DNA from: Defluviitaleaceae bacterium
GTDB lineage: Bacteria; Bacillota; Clostridia; Lachnospirales; WQUN01
Assembly: GCA_009781755.1 (NCBI GenBank)
Contig: WQVD01000007.1
Coordinates: 1 to 64,000 of the forward strand
Reading direction: 5' to 3'
Length of the DNA stretch: 64,000 bases
Position numbers and translations under genes: made by a program. The notes under the pieces are model-generated. The model did not search any database, was not told the DNA's origin, and saw only the letters and a program-made list of their open reading frames with translations. Positions 28,101 through 36,383 of this stretch are shown piece by piece (within the stretch, counting starts at the first letter, position 1; each line of letters begins with the position of its first letter).

Positions 28101-28372
28101 TTTTTGCCCTGATAATCCGGGCGCACGCCCAGCAATTCGATGTACAATGCGTCCGCATCGGCAAAATACCGCCCCAGCGAGCAATAACCTACGGCTTCTT
28201 CGCCCGCCATAGCAACGTAATGATGCATGATGGACGATCCGGTGATGCGGCCGTGTACTTGACCGGGGGTTTTGGTATCGTCGCCACCGCCCCAATCGTC
28301 CTTCGAATCGTTCCACATCTTGGCCAACGTGGCGGACAGGGATGGATCGTATTCCACAATTTTGATTTCCAT
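25193..28372 (-). CDS. GNAT acetyltransferase fused to a large beta-rich domain
   Basis: A 1059-residue protein. Residues 1 to about 150 are a GNAT acetyltransferase: the acetyl-CoA motif LLGVRPDYQGKKVGKALV and NTAAMPLYKKCGY are clear. The remaining 900 residues hold repeated beta-sandwich-like segments (for example LEYGCKFTVSNKSGAPLHVK) and a region near 550-700 with many aromatic residues reminiscent of carbohydrate-active folds, but no catalytic motif I can name. A short Asp-run (DDNDDDDE) breaks the C-terminal third. No signal peptide is present, so it acts in the cytoplasm. GGAG lies 10 nt before ATG. It is co-transcribed with the DUF2785 gene. Confidence 0.75.
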   Translation of the reverse strand: MEIKIVEYDPSLSATLAKMWNDSKDDWGGGDDTKTPGQVHGRITGSSIMHHYVAMAGEEAVGYCSLGRYFADADALYIELLGVRPDYQGKKVGKALVLKCVERTIELGYPRLDIHTWPGNTAAMPLYKKCGYLWEDRADSTHLVNFIPEILGTEMFQPFFAKADWYADSTRTWDVERDGVKMNKFEVFGYTWAKDGETLAVGYERTGRRMRLIETNDYKIELMADNHELAFGLEYGCKFTVSNKSGAPLHVKINGCEDKNIRFDYTLDTQVEGTQEFEGRFIVGEVTTVQDKWKVHPCLLADVEINGQKVTMGLGINPKFPLIAKVTSENVVHQPGMTADCFINITSSLLQDATVTFSFPKNTVGEVENGSFIVQIPAEGKKAVPIRMKHLEAGYDPAVTSYEIKMADGTAFSFKKPLHLNAQSLTHAFSGENDTEHFIYNGPWRVQLRKSDNEAGLRHLTNSELSQGWFEPPKFGKPYDDEFNLAAPVVTSFVRGTDMIMEAAFVSEKFPGMVATMVFTLNAAGVVTRHYRVENCGATTREMFLNDAYWLALGAHTVFKYNGQFTQNHDAQNPNGPFEGIDALDTELFEENWLFEAAPGGGRGFCWSPNIKPEMRWGNYAIFENDLGTLNPGDTMETPAVVLAYGLFNNFGDFRNYAMQLWETESHVPTRRVEICVNSHNPFLSSVMGEEEVNRSVTLDILNQRETTLDGEINVMSDWFDTQTIMNESDCDDNDAGDDNDDDDEATTKECNFNLPMQRAHLAPDGIVQLKVNMNLSTYTKSSDRALFAPTGEVNKKREDNSLVVSNDKITFCVDPEYGPVCYSMTTPDGTEWLKHQHPEHKPFAWWSPFLGGIRLIPSHMNNTLLLKQKITADFANVTDNFGNEWQGICVTLDVVDDDEIKGALLETYYMTLPGLPMVCTFFRCTNNTGEYHKKTHELDAFLRPCEEGDEYTVTCLNKNGEVYNLRFGAGADMSEEFVGMAKLSSKRAQNLYIFHGNKNNGKTNEIAGDSKMQSAMSVYMETHAAPDATFTSSPMFFLVTEADIPLNAMDDLERVKFA

Positions 28373-28395
28373 AAAAAATTGCTCCTATTCTCGTG

Positions 28396-28432
28396 TTCAA
28401 GCTATTAGCGACACTAATAACTTGGGTTATTA
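28396..28432. repeat. L-family palindrome, copy L2
   Basis: TTCAAGCTATTAGCG followed by ACACTAATAACTTGG: the same element as 11093-11128 with a few changes. It lies upstream of the GNAT gene, in the gap before the restriction-modification genes. Confidence 0.7.
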
Positions 28433-28499
28433 AATCCGACGAAGTATAACGGATGCATTTTTCGCGAACAAGGGAATTGTTGGTTATAATCGTGTTTTC

Positions 28500-28529
28500 A
28501 CGCAGTAACGCAGTAACGCAGTAACGCAG
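28500..28529 (+). repeat. 8-bp tandem repeat before the mod gene
   Basis: ACGCAGTA three times plus ACGCAG. It sits between a TATAAT at 28485-28490 and an extended -10 (TGCTACAAT, 28534-28542), about 45 bp before the methyltransferase start. Confidence 0.9.
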
Positions 28530-28533
28530 AAAA

Positions 28534-28542
28534 TGCTACAAT
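28534..28542 (+). promoter_or_regulatory. Extended -10 promoter of mod
   Basis: TGCTACAAT, 31 nt before the ATG at 28574. Its -35 position falls inside the tandem repeat, so copy number would change the upstream contact. Confidence 0.5.
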
Positions 28543-28573
28543 GCATGCAAAATTTATTTGAAAGGAAGTCTTC

Positions 28574-30235
28574 ATGTCCTCCTTAGCCCAAAGCAAGCAA
28601 GACCTCATAAACGAAATCATCCGCCGCATCACCGACAATATCATCGAACCTGCCAACGCCAACTTGCTTATCAAGCTCATCAATAAAGCCGATACGCTAA
28701 CCGAGGCCATATCCATTGCCACGCTGGGCACTACATACAAGCGCACAGGTTTCCACTTCGACAAACGATTGGAAAAAACGGGCGATACGATTAAGTATTT
28801 CAAAAAAAACGCAACATTATCCTTCAAAACAAGCGATGCTGCCATTACGCACAAGCTCATCATCGGTGATAATTATGATGCATTATTGAATCTGCTCATC
28901 GAATACAAGAGTAAGATTGATGTAATCTACATAGACCCCCCCTACGGCAAAGACAGTATGGGTGAATTTGCGACAACCAACTACGACAATGCAATAACGC
29001 GCGACAATTTACTGTCCATGATGTATCCACGGTTGGTGCTGGCACGGCAATTGCTATGTAACAGCGGTGTAATTTATTGCAGTATCGACGACAGAAACCA
29101 AGCCTACTTGAAATGTTTGTTCGACGAAGTATTTGGCGAGCGTAATTTTGTGGAGAATTTCATTTTCTTGAAAAACTCGGGCGGCAGCTTAACCCACTTT
29201 ACGCTAACGCGGCATGAGCATGTGTTGTTTTATTGCAAAGACAAGACGCAATGCCTTGCCGATAATCCCGAAATATTCAAAATGCAAAAAAACGGCTTCG
29301 ACGATGTGCACGAACGCATCGCACAATACAAGCGCGACGGATTGACCACTGGCCAAGCCAAAATCGAGTTGAAAAAATTTTACAAGACAAGGGATGACCT
29401 CAAGGGTATCAAGTTGTATAACAACATCGATGCGTGTTGGCAGGTCTATCGACTGTTACCTATCACAGCGCCCAACAATAATTATTACGAGGTGCTGCAC
29501 CCCATTACACGCAAACCCGTTACCACCCCCGCGCGGGGTTGGAGCTGGTCGAAAGAAACGATGGAAAAGAACATCCAAAGTGGCAGGGTCGTTTTCGGCG
29601 CGGACGAAAAATCCGTACCGAACCAAAAATTGTACTTGCAAGAAGCACAATACGAACATAAACGCTCCACTTTCCAAACCGACCAAGCAGAGGGGAATAA
29701 AACCCTGCATAGCATCTTAGAAAATGTGAATATATTCGACAACCCCAAGCCACAGAGTTTGTTGAATTATTTGCTAACGGGCAGCAAGACGAACGCCGTT
29801 ATACTTGACTTCTTCGCGGGCAGCGGCACGACGGGGCAAGTCGTACTGGAATTGAACAAATCCGATGGCGGCAACCGCCAATTCATCCTCGCGACCAACA
29901 ATGAAAAAACGCCTACTACCCCCAACGGCATCGCCCACGACGTTACCGCCAAGCGGCTCAAGCGCGTGATGACGGGCGCGTGTTATAACGGCACAGATAA
30001 TTTCAAGTGGCTTGAGAAAAATCACCCCTTGGGCGGCAACTTGGATGTGTACGACATTACCACGGTTGCTTCGTTCGGTAAAAACGAAGGTAAGACGCTA
30101 TTTGATGTCATTGACGAAACGCTGTACAGCCAACCTCCCCTGTCGGTTGCCGACAAAATTAAATGGGTTTGCGGTAATTTTGAACATACGCAAAAATATT
30201 TGGAGAGCGAATCACATGTTGCAAGCGGCGATTGA
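28574..30235 (+). CDS. mod: Type III restriction-modification methyltransferase (Mod)
   Basis: Mod is an N6-adenine methyltransferase that also gives type III systems their DNA specificity. The 553-residue protein shows the catalytic DPPYG (from residue 121, in YIDPPYGKDS) before the SAM-binding FFAGSGTTGQVVLELN (about residue 413), the order of beta-class Mod enzymes. The long middle part would be the target-recognition domain. AAAGGAAG lies 5 nt before ATG. The helicase gene overlaps its end by 20 nt. An 8-bp tandem repeat upstream could tune expression. Confidence 0.92.
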   Translation: MSSLAQSKQDLINEIIRRITDNIIEPANANLLIKLINKADTLTEAISIATLGTTYKRTGFHFDKRLEKTGDTIKYFKKNATLSFKTSDAAITHKLIIGDNYDALLNLLIEYKSKIDVIYIDPPYGKDSMGEFATTNYDNAITRDNLLSMMYPRLVLARQLLCNSGVIYCSIDDRNQAYLKCLFDEVFGERNFVENFIFLKNSGGSLTHFTLTRHEHVLFYCKDKTQCLADNPEIFKMQKNGFDDVHERIAQYKRDGLTTGQAKIELKKFYKTRDDLKGIKLYNNIDACWQVYRLLPITAPNNNYYEVLHPITRKPVTTPARGWSWSKETMEKNIQSGRVVFGADEKSVPNQKLYLQEAQYEHKRSTFQTDQAEGNKTLHSILENVNIFDNPKPQSLLNYLLTGSKTNAVILDFFAGSGTTGQVVLELNKSDGGNRQFILATNNEKTPTTPNGIAHDVTAKRLKRVMTGACYNGTDNFKWLEKNHPLGGNLDVYDITTVASFGKNEGKTLFDVIDETLYSQPPLSVADKIKWVCGNFEHTQKYLESESHVASGD

Positions 30236-31649
30236 CTTACAGCGCAGGGCCGTTGGGCAATTGGTGCATTTAACCGATGCGCTGGAAGAGATTACTTTCC
30301 GCGCACCAACCGGCAGCGGCAAAACTTATATGATGGCCGATATGATGAACCGCATTCTCGCACGTGACAGGGATGTAGTTTTTTTGGTTTCGACCCTTTC
30401 TAAGGGGGATTTAGCTACGCAAAATTATGACAAGTTTGCAGAATATAACGACAAGGGTTTGTTCTCGCGGTTGCGACCTTATTTGATATCTAGTGATATA
30501 GCGGGCGAAGAACGGCTTTTTGTGCCTACGGATTTCAACGTTTATTTACTACCGCGGGATTTGTACAAAAAGCGAGGGCGACTTATGCAGGGCGCGATGG
30601 AAGGATTCTTGTCGAATTTGACTTCGCATGCGACGTTTAACGGGTTGGGCAAACGGGTTTATTTAATTAAAGACGAGTGCCATATCGCTACTAATAATTT
30701 GGACAACTTGTCGACCAAGTATTTTTCCAAGGTTTATAATTTTTCGGCCACACCTAATTTGAAGCGCGGGCAACATACGGATGTGGAAATTACGAATGCC
30801 GATGCAGTAGCGGCCAAGTTGATTAAGGACATCGAATTGGAAGAAGGTGCGGACGCTACGGTAAACCATGCGATTAACAAATTTCAAGAAGTGAAGACGC
30901 AGTACCGCAACATGCTTCATATAAACCCTTGCTTGATTATCCAAATTTCCAATAAGGACAAAGCGGATGCAGAGTTGCATGAAATTTTCGCATCGTTGAA
31001 CAAAGCGGAGCATGCGGATTTGAAGTGGATGCTGATTGTCAACAACGACAAAGAATGCGACACCAACGATAACGTAAAGACCAAGAAATTGGCGGTGCGC
31101 AAGTGGAAGGATTATGCCAAAGACAATACGTCTACCGTGGACGTGATTATTTTTAAGATGGTCATCACCGAGGGTTGGGATATCCCGCGGGCTTGCATGT
31201 TGTATCAAATGCGCGACAGCAAGAGTAAACAATTGGATGAGCAGGTCATGGGACGCGTGCGGCGCAATCCGCGTTTATTGGACTTTGCCACGCTGTCGGA
31301 TGAGGCGCAACAGCTGGCAATGACGGCGTGGATATGGGGCATTGTGCCCGACCGCGTAAAGAAATCCATCTGTGTGAAGGCACGGCAAGATAACCGCACC
31401 TTCGCGGGCGAAATCAAAATTAAAGGCACGCGCTTGAAGCCGTTGGAACGCAAACCTTCATTTAATATAGCAGATTTTTTGGAGCAGCAGCCCGAGGCGA
31501 GTACGTCGCCGGGGATTTTTAAATTGTTTGCCGATTATAACAAGGCAACCCCCGACATACGGCAAATGTGCGACGCATACGCAACCGATTATGCCCGTTG
31601 GTACCAATTTGTGGTAAATATACGCGCCATAGAAAAAGCACAAGCTTGA
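30216..31649 (+). CDS. Type III restriction Res-like helicase, short
   Basis: Res subunits combine an ATP-dependent SF2 motor with a C-terminal nuclease. This protein has Walker A APTGSGKT (to residue 37), motif II DECH (153-156), NFSATPNL and the late helicase motif EQVMGRVRRNPR, so the motor is complete. It stops after 477 residues, while Res proteins normally have about 850-1000. The region that would hold the PD-(D/E)xK nuclease is missing, and no such motif is seen downstream. The ATG at 30216 has GGAGAG upstream and overlaps mod. Either a natural nuclease-less form or a truncated gene. Confidence 0.85.
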   Translation: MLQAAIDLQRRAVGQLVHLTDALEEITFRAPTGSGKTYMMADMMNRILARDRDVVFLVSTLSKGDLATQNYDKFAEYNDKGLFSRLRPYLISSDIAGEERLFVPTDFNVYLLPRDLYKKRGRLMQGAMEGFLSNLTSHATFNGLGKRVYLIKDECHIATNNLDNLSTKYFSKVYNFSATPNLKRGQHTDVEITNADAVAAKLIKDIELEEGADATVNHAINKFQEVKTQYRNMLHINPCLIIQISNKDKADAELHEIFASLNKAEHADLKWMLIVNNDKECDTNDNVKTKKLAVRKWKDYAKDNTSTVDVIIFKMVITEGWDIPRACMLYQMRDSKSKQLDEQVMGRVRRNPRLLDFATLSDEAQQLAMTAWIWGIVPDRVKKSICVKARQDNRTFAGEIKIKGTRLKPLERKPSFNIADFLEQQPEASTSPGIFKLFADYNKATPDIRQMCDAYATDYARWYQFVVNIRAIEKAQA

Positions 31650-31726
31650 ATATGACATGCTATTGTCTTATAACGTGCGGTATTTTGTTGGCGTTATATC
31701 AATATTAAATCGAAATGAGGACAACC

Positions 31727-32797
31727 ATGCCCACGCAACTAAGCGAAATGGCGGCGTACTTACAAAAACTACTGCCCCCATCCATACCTGCCAACTACGA
31801 AATCGCGGCGATGTTTACGGAAGAATTGAAGGAAAACGAAATCCGAAGCGGTGTGCCTGCTTTTAGGGATTTTTTGTATTTATTATACGCGCGGGTCGTT
31901 GAGGAGGGCGATGCCTTTGTGCCGCCACCTTCAAACGAAAAAGCGGGTAAGGATTCGCATCATGCAGATTATCCGGCGGCTTACAAATTTATGCGCAACT
32001 TGATGATTGTGTTGTCAAATTTGGGGTTATTGGGTACATTTAACGGCACGCGCGATGCGCTACATTTGAAAAATGACGATTGCTTTACTTTTAGCAACCG
32101 TTTGTCTTATGTAAAAATGCCCAACAAGCGCAAAATGCAGTGCTTGCAATTGCTAATGGATTGCGGCGTGCAAATAGAGGGGCTTGACTTGCAAAGCAAA
32201 ACACCAGCCACCCGCACACCACTGACAATCACCTATCCGCGCGACCCGAAGATGCTGGCGGGATTGAAGGTGATGACATTGGCGCAAGACAAAGTCGGCA
32301 CCAAGTACCAAGACGAAATCCTGCACCGCTGCGATTACACCGCGCTGGCCAACAAAAAACCCGATCCGCTGGCAATGTTGCAAACATTATTATCTGCCGC
32401 GCCTGCCGAAGCACGGGATTTTATGCTTGCGCTGCATCAAAGCTATGTAGCGCACGGCTTCAAGTGCAATACGTACATCGGCTACAGCACACGGTACGAG
32501 TACTTTTGCCGCAGCAAGGAGCTGTGGCGGTTTAACATGACTTCCAACAAGGGTGCGTTCATTACGATTAAAGCCGCGAATACGGACAAATACCCCAAAC
32601 TGGTGCAGCAACTACCCATGCATTTGCAAGAATGTGTCACCACCGGCTACGGCTGCGGCAAAAAAATGGGCTTGACCGACCACTGCGACAGCGGCTGCCG
32701 CGGGTACTTCATACCGTTGGATGCATCAATTGCGGAGGTGGGTGGCGTTGTGCGGGCGTGGATTGAAGCGGAAGTTGCTTGTATTCGAGGCAAGTAA
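31727..32797 (+). CDS. Conserved clostridial protein, unknown
   Basis: A 356-residue soluble protein. The C-terminal half has LWRFNMTSNKGAFITIKA followed by TTGYGCGKKMGLTDHCDSGC, a Cys-rich end that I recall from clostridial proteins of unknown function; the cysteines could bind zinc. The N-terminal part (residues 1-130) is alpha-helical. AGGACAACC precedes the ATG at 31727; an ATG four codons upstream lacks a site. It is 78 nt after the Res-like gene, so it may be a partner of that system or an unrelated gene. No nuclease motif is seen. Confidence 0.6.
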   Translation: MPTQLSEMAAYLQKLLPPSIPANYEIAAMFTEELKENEIRSGVPAFRDFLYLLYARVVEEGDAFVPPPSNEKAGKDSHHADYPAAYKFMRNLMIVLSNLGLLGTFNGTRDALHLKNDDCFTFSNRLSYVKMPNKRKMQCLQLLMDCGVQIEGLDLQSKTPATRTPLTITYPRDPKMLAGLKVMTLAQDKVGTKYQDEILHRCDYTALANKKPDPLAMLQTLLSAAPAEARDFMLALHQSYVAHGFKCNTYIGYSTRYEYFCRSKELWRFNMTSNKGAFITIKAANTDKYPKLVQQLPMHLQECVTTGYGCGKKMGLTDHCDSGCRGYFIPLDASIAEVGGVVRAWIEAEVACIRGK

Positions 32798-32861
32798 AAA
32801 GTGACCCAAGAGCAAAAGCACCATCAAGCGTGAAATCTTATTTAGTAGGAGTTGATGAATC

Positions 32862-33590
32862 ATGTCCGTCATGCAAATATCATTGTATGTAATTGCATTT
32901 ATTACGCCTGTCATTGTGTTGGCAGGGTTAAAGCATTTTAAGCACGATAATATTTTTGCCTTAAAATTTTTATCTGTCGCATTGGTTGCACTTGAAATAT
33001 TTAAATTCTTTTATAATGCTTCTCTTTTCCCCGCTCATAACCCATCGGAAGAAGCAAGGATATTTCCGATGGGTGACACCCCTGCAGTCTATATTCCGCT
33101 GACAATTATTACGCTTATCTCTGTCATCGCAATGTTTGGTGCTTTCGGTGCGCGAAAAAGCAAATCGGGATTACACATGCGCTACATTGTCGCGCTGACA
33201 GCGTTTACTCCACTGATTTTTACTATCCTCAACGCTTCCGCATGGTATCGATCAACGGACACACTGGGTTATCTATTCGGATATGACGGTGTTCAGATTG
33301 GAATGGTTGGTGCAATTTATTTCGTACAATGCGGTTTAATATTGGCTTATGCCCGTTGCGTTCTTATCGAAAGGCAACGTATTCCTTTTGTTGAACTTTG
33401 TTCATCCGTTGTTTTTATAACGATTGTGTTGGGGACAACCGCATTAACCAATCACCTTTGGGCATCCGATTTTATATTCACTTCCGAAAGCGGCGAAAAC
33501 ATCAGTATAATCGTACTTTGTTTTTTATCGACTCTTGCAATTTGGGGTGTCTGCAATAAAAATTCCACCAACACAAAGGAGGCGGATTAA
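32862..33590 (+). CDS. Seven-helix membrane protein (YwaF/TMEM164-like)
   Basis: A 242-residue integral membrane protein with about seven hydrophobic helices. It has VALVALEIFKFFYN and a proline-containing AVYIPLTI segment, a layout like the YwaF/TIGR02206 family of unknown function. The next gene encodes a similar protein, so the pair probably arose by duplication. Both are A+T-rich compared with their surroundings. AGGAG lies about 10 nt before ATG. It ends 1 nt before the next start codon. Confidence 0.6.
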   Translation: MSVMQISLYVIAFITPVIVLAGLKHFKHDNIFALKFLSVALVALEIFKFFYNASLFPAHNPSEEARIFPMGDTPAVYIPLTIITLISVIAMFGAFGARKSKSGLHMRYIVALTAFTPLIFTILNASAWYRSTDTLGYLFGYDGVQIGMVGAIYFVQCGLILAYARCVLIERQRIPFVELCSSVVFITIVLGTTALTNHLWASDFIFTSESGENISIIVLCFLSTLAIWGVCNKNSTNTKEAD

Positions 33591-33591
33591 A

Positions 33592-34332
33592 ATGTTCTTT
33601 GAAGCAGGCGCGTTTTATTTTGTTTACTTAGCTGTATTTGGCGGCATTGTCGGGATTCTGGTCGCCACACTTATTAGCAAAATGAAGGATAAATCATACG
33701 AGGAAAAGTTGAAGCCTATTCGATTCTTTTTTGTTGTCCTTGTGATTTTGGAGATTACCAAGATTTATGCATTAATTACAATTAATGAAGCACTGCATCC
33801 CCTTAGATACCCCATCGTTTTTTGCAGTATCATCCTTTACGCATGGCCGTTGTTTTCGTTTAAGCACAACCGATTTTCCGAAGCAGCAAAATCATTGGCT
33901 GTTTTGCCGTCTATGGCAGCAGGGCTTGTCTTCTTGGTTATGCCGGGAAATATAGCCCCTGCACAATTATATGCAACGGGCAGTAATCTCAGCGGATTTT
34001 TTGTGTACGCGTTGGCAGCACATAGTTTTTTCTTTCATATTTTAATGATAGGGATGGGCGTGTATATTTTAGCGGTCAGGATATACACCATTCAAAAAAA
34101 TAATTATTATAGCGCATTTTTGGCAATGAGCAGTTATTTGGCTATAGCCACGGTGATCAGCCTTTATATAAGAAATAATATTTCTATTTTCGGCCCGCAG
34201 TCGGGGCAGTTAGGATTTTTATATAACGAAGTTGGTTATATACCGGGGCAATTATTATTAATCGCCTTGCTGTTTGCAATCTATTTTGCCATCCATAAAT
34301 TGGCAGGAAAAAATACGGAAACACGCGCGTGA
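33592..34332 (+). CDS. Second YwaF-like membrane protein
   Basis: A 246-residue membrane protein with seven or so hydrophobic segments, related in layout to its upstream neighbour (FFVVLVILEITKIYALI and HPLRYPIVFCSIILYAWPLF, the latter typical of YwaF-type proteins). AAGGAGG lies 9 nt before the ATG at 33592, inside the end of the previous gene. No transport or enzyme motif is visible. The 234-bp gap to the ABC genes (34333-34566) holds no terminator or gene I can recognise. Confidence 0.6.
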   Translation: MFFEAGAFYFVYLAVFGGIVGILVATLISKMKDKSYEEKLKPIRFFFVVLVILEITKIYALITINEALHPLRYPIVFCSIILYAWPLFSFKHNRFSEAAKSLAVLPSMAAGLVFLVMPGNIAPAQLYATGSNLSGFFVYALAAHSFFFHILMIGMGVYILAVRIYTIQKNNYYSAFLAMSSYLAIATVISLYIRNNISIFGPQSGQLGFLYNEVGYIPGQLLLIALLFAIYFAIHKLAGKNTETRA

Positions 34333-34566
34333 AACCTTTACGCCTCATGAGGCAGTAATAAGTGCGCATATAAAAAATCCAAATCACAACAATGAAATCA
34401 TGGCGGTCACGGCTAGCAGCCCGCACGTTTGGTAGATTTGTTGTGGCTTGGTTTTTTGTTTTAAATTTGTTTATTCTTTCGTTACAAATGTCACTACTGC
34501 GCCTGCATAACATGGGGCATAATGCCGCCATAAGCAAATAAACCTACGCGAAAGGCGGAATCAAAA

Positions 34567-35514
34567 ATGATAGCAACCATGAAAAACGTAGTAAAGCGGT
34601 ATGGTGACTTTATGGCACTGGATCACTTAGACTTGAACATTGCAGAGGGCGAAATCTTTGGCCTGCTGGGCCCCAACGGAGCGGGCAAGACCACAGCGAT
34701 ACGATCGCTGTGCGGGCTCATCCCGTTTGATTCGGGCAACATCACCGTGTTTGGCAAGAAGCAAGGCATTGACAACATCGATATCAAGCGTCAAATGGGC
34801 TTGGTCACACAAGAAATCACCGTGTTCCAAGACCTGAGCGCATTGGAAAACCTGCGCTACTTCGGCCAGTTGTACGGCCTGCGCGGCGCGGAGCTGGAAG
34901 CAAATGTTAAGCGCGTGCTGGAATTTATCGGATTGACCGACCGCGCCAAGAGCCGCCCCAAGAAATTCTCCGGCGGCATGCAACGCCGTCTTAACATCGG
35001 CTGTGCGCTGGTACACCGCCCCAAATTGCTGATTATGGACGAACCCACCGTAGGCATCGACCCACAATCACGCAATCATATTTTAGAATCGGTGCGCACC
35101 ATTGCTGCCGAAGGTACGACCGTCATCTATACCACACACTACATGGAAGAAGTCGAGGCCGTGTGTAGCCGCATCGCCATCATGGACAGCGGCCGCGTCA
35201 TCGCCGAAGGCACGAAGGACGAATTAGTTGGCCAAATTGCCCACGAGGACAGCATCCGCTTGACCGCGGTACAAGCTTCCCCTGCCCTAACCGAAGAAAT
35301 CAATGCCATCTCCGGCGTCAAGCACGTGGACGTAAACGGCAACAACTATGTAATCACCTCCGCCACCGAAAGCGGCAACGTGAACCGCATTATGGAAATT
35401 GCCATGCGCCACGGCGGCGTAGCCAACATCACCACCGCCAAACCCACGCTGGAGGACGTATTCCTGACCCTGACCGGCAAAAACCTTCGCGATGACAAGA
35501 GGGGTGCGCAATGA
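34567..35514 (+). CDS. ABC-2 type exporter ATP-binding protein
   Basis: The ATPase of a drug/lipid-type ABC exporter. In 315 residues: Walker A GPNGAGKTTA, Q-loop TQEITVFQDL, signature FSGGMQRRLNIG, Walker B LLIMDEPTVGID, and switch His in YTTHYMEEVE. A C-terminal domain of about 85 residues follows, as in NatA/CcmA-like proteins. AAAGGCGGA precedes ATG. The stop overlaps the first permease start by 4 nt. It forms an operon with two permeases and probably responds to the two-component system downstream. Confidence 0.93.
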   Translation: MIATMKNVVKRYGDFMALDHLDLNIAEGEIFGLLGPNGAGKTTAIRSLCGLIPFDSGNITVFGKKQGIDNIDIKRQMGLVTQEITVFQDLSALENLRYFGQLYGLRGAELEANVKRVLEFIGLTDRAKSRPKKFSGGMQRRLNIGCALVHRPKLLIMDEPTVGIDPQSRNHILESVRTIAAEGTTVIYTTHYMEEVEAVCSRIAIMDSGRVIAEGTKDELVGQIAHEDSIRLTAVQASPALTEEINAISGVKHVDVNGNNYVITSATESGNVNRIMEIAMRHGGVANITTAKPTLEDVFLTLTGKNLRDDKRGAQ

Positions 35515-36383
35515 CCATCTTTTTGCACTACTTGAAGCGGCATGCCCGCGAGCCGATTGGTATTGCGATTTATATCATCGCGCCTATCGTATTCTTGTTC
35601 TTCACCACTGTTATTAACGAAGCTGCTTTTGATGCAGGCATTGAAGCGGCAAATGAATTGCCCGGTGTTATTGGCGAAGTTGCCGGCGCAGCAGCGGAAG
35701 CAGTTGTCAATGCATTCCAACTGGAAGGCGGCAGCTTAAATACTTCAATCAATGCCTTCATGAGCATGATTATGTTCCAACTCATGGGGTCGCTCATCGT
35801 CATCGACGTATTGTTCCGCGACCTGCGCAAGGATATGCGCTGGCGTTTGGCCGCCGCTCCCGTCAAGCAAATTAAATTGGTGGTGGGCAACTTTAAGGGT
35901 GCGTTCATATTTGCGATGGTATCCGGTTTGTTGATTATTTTGTTCAACGTTTTATTGGGCGGTTATATGTTTACGCCGTGGGTGGTGTTTGCGACATTGA
36001 TTTTGGTTGCGCTGATGTCGCAATTGCTGGGCGTGCTGATGTTCTTTCTTTTTAATCGCATGGCAGTGGCAAATACCGTAGCCGTTATCTTTGTTTGGTC
36101 GATGGCTTTGATACAGGGGCTTATGTTCCAAGTACCGTTACCCGACGCGGTGGAAAGATTTGGACAGTATCACACCCCGCTGGCATGGGCTATGCGTGCA
36201 ATCATGAGTTCCGGCGGCACCGAAGCGCAGGAAGTGCTGGGGGCATTCAATGTCTTGGGCATCAGCTTTGCAGGCGAAATGTCTGATACGCTTCGCAACA
36301 TGGGCTTCTTGGCCGCGTTTGTTGCTGTGCTTGCAGTGGCAGTCGTCATTGCCAGCCACATCCGCGGGAGGAAATTGTCATGA
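35511..36383 (+). CDS. ABC-2 type permease, first subunit
   Basis: A 290-residue protein with one N-terminal membrane helix, an outer loop of about 60 residues rich in Ala/Glu, then five helices, the classic ABC2_membrane layout. Inner-face stretch VLFRDLRKDMRWRLAAAPVK is typical of the coupling region. Start and stop overlap its neighbours as ATGA, so all three subunits are co-translated. Confidence 0.88.
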   Translation: MTIFLHYLKRHAREPIGIAIYIIAPIVFLFFTTVINEAAFDAGIEAANELPGVIGEVAGAAAEAVVNAFQLEGGSLNTSINAFMSMIMFQLMGSLIVIDVLFRDLRKDMRWRLAAAPVKQIKLVVGNFKGAFIFAMVSGLLIILFNVLLGGYMFTPWVVFATLILVALMSQLLGVLMFFLFNRMAVANTVAVIFVWSMALIQGLMFQVPLPDAVERFGQYHTPLAWAMRAIMSSGGTEAQEVLGAFNVLGISFAGEMSDTLRNMGFLAAFVAVLAVAVVIASHIRGRKLS

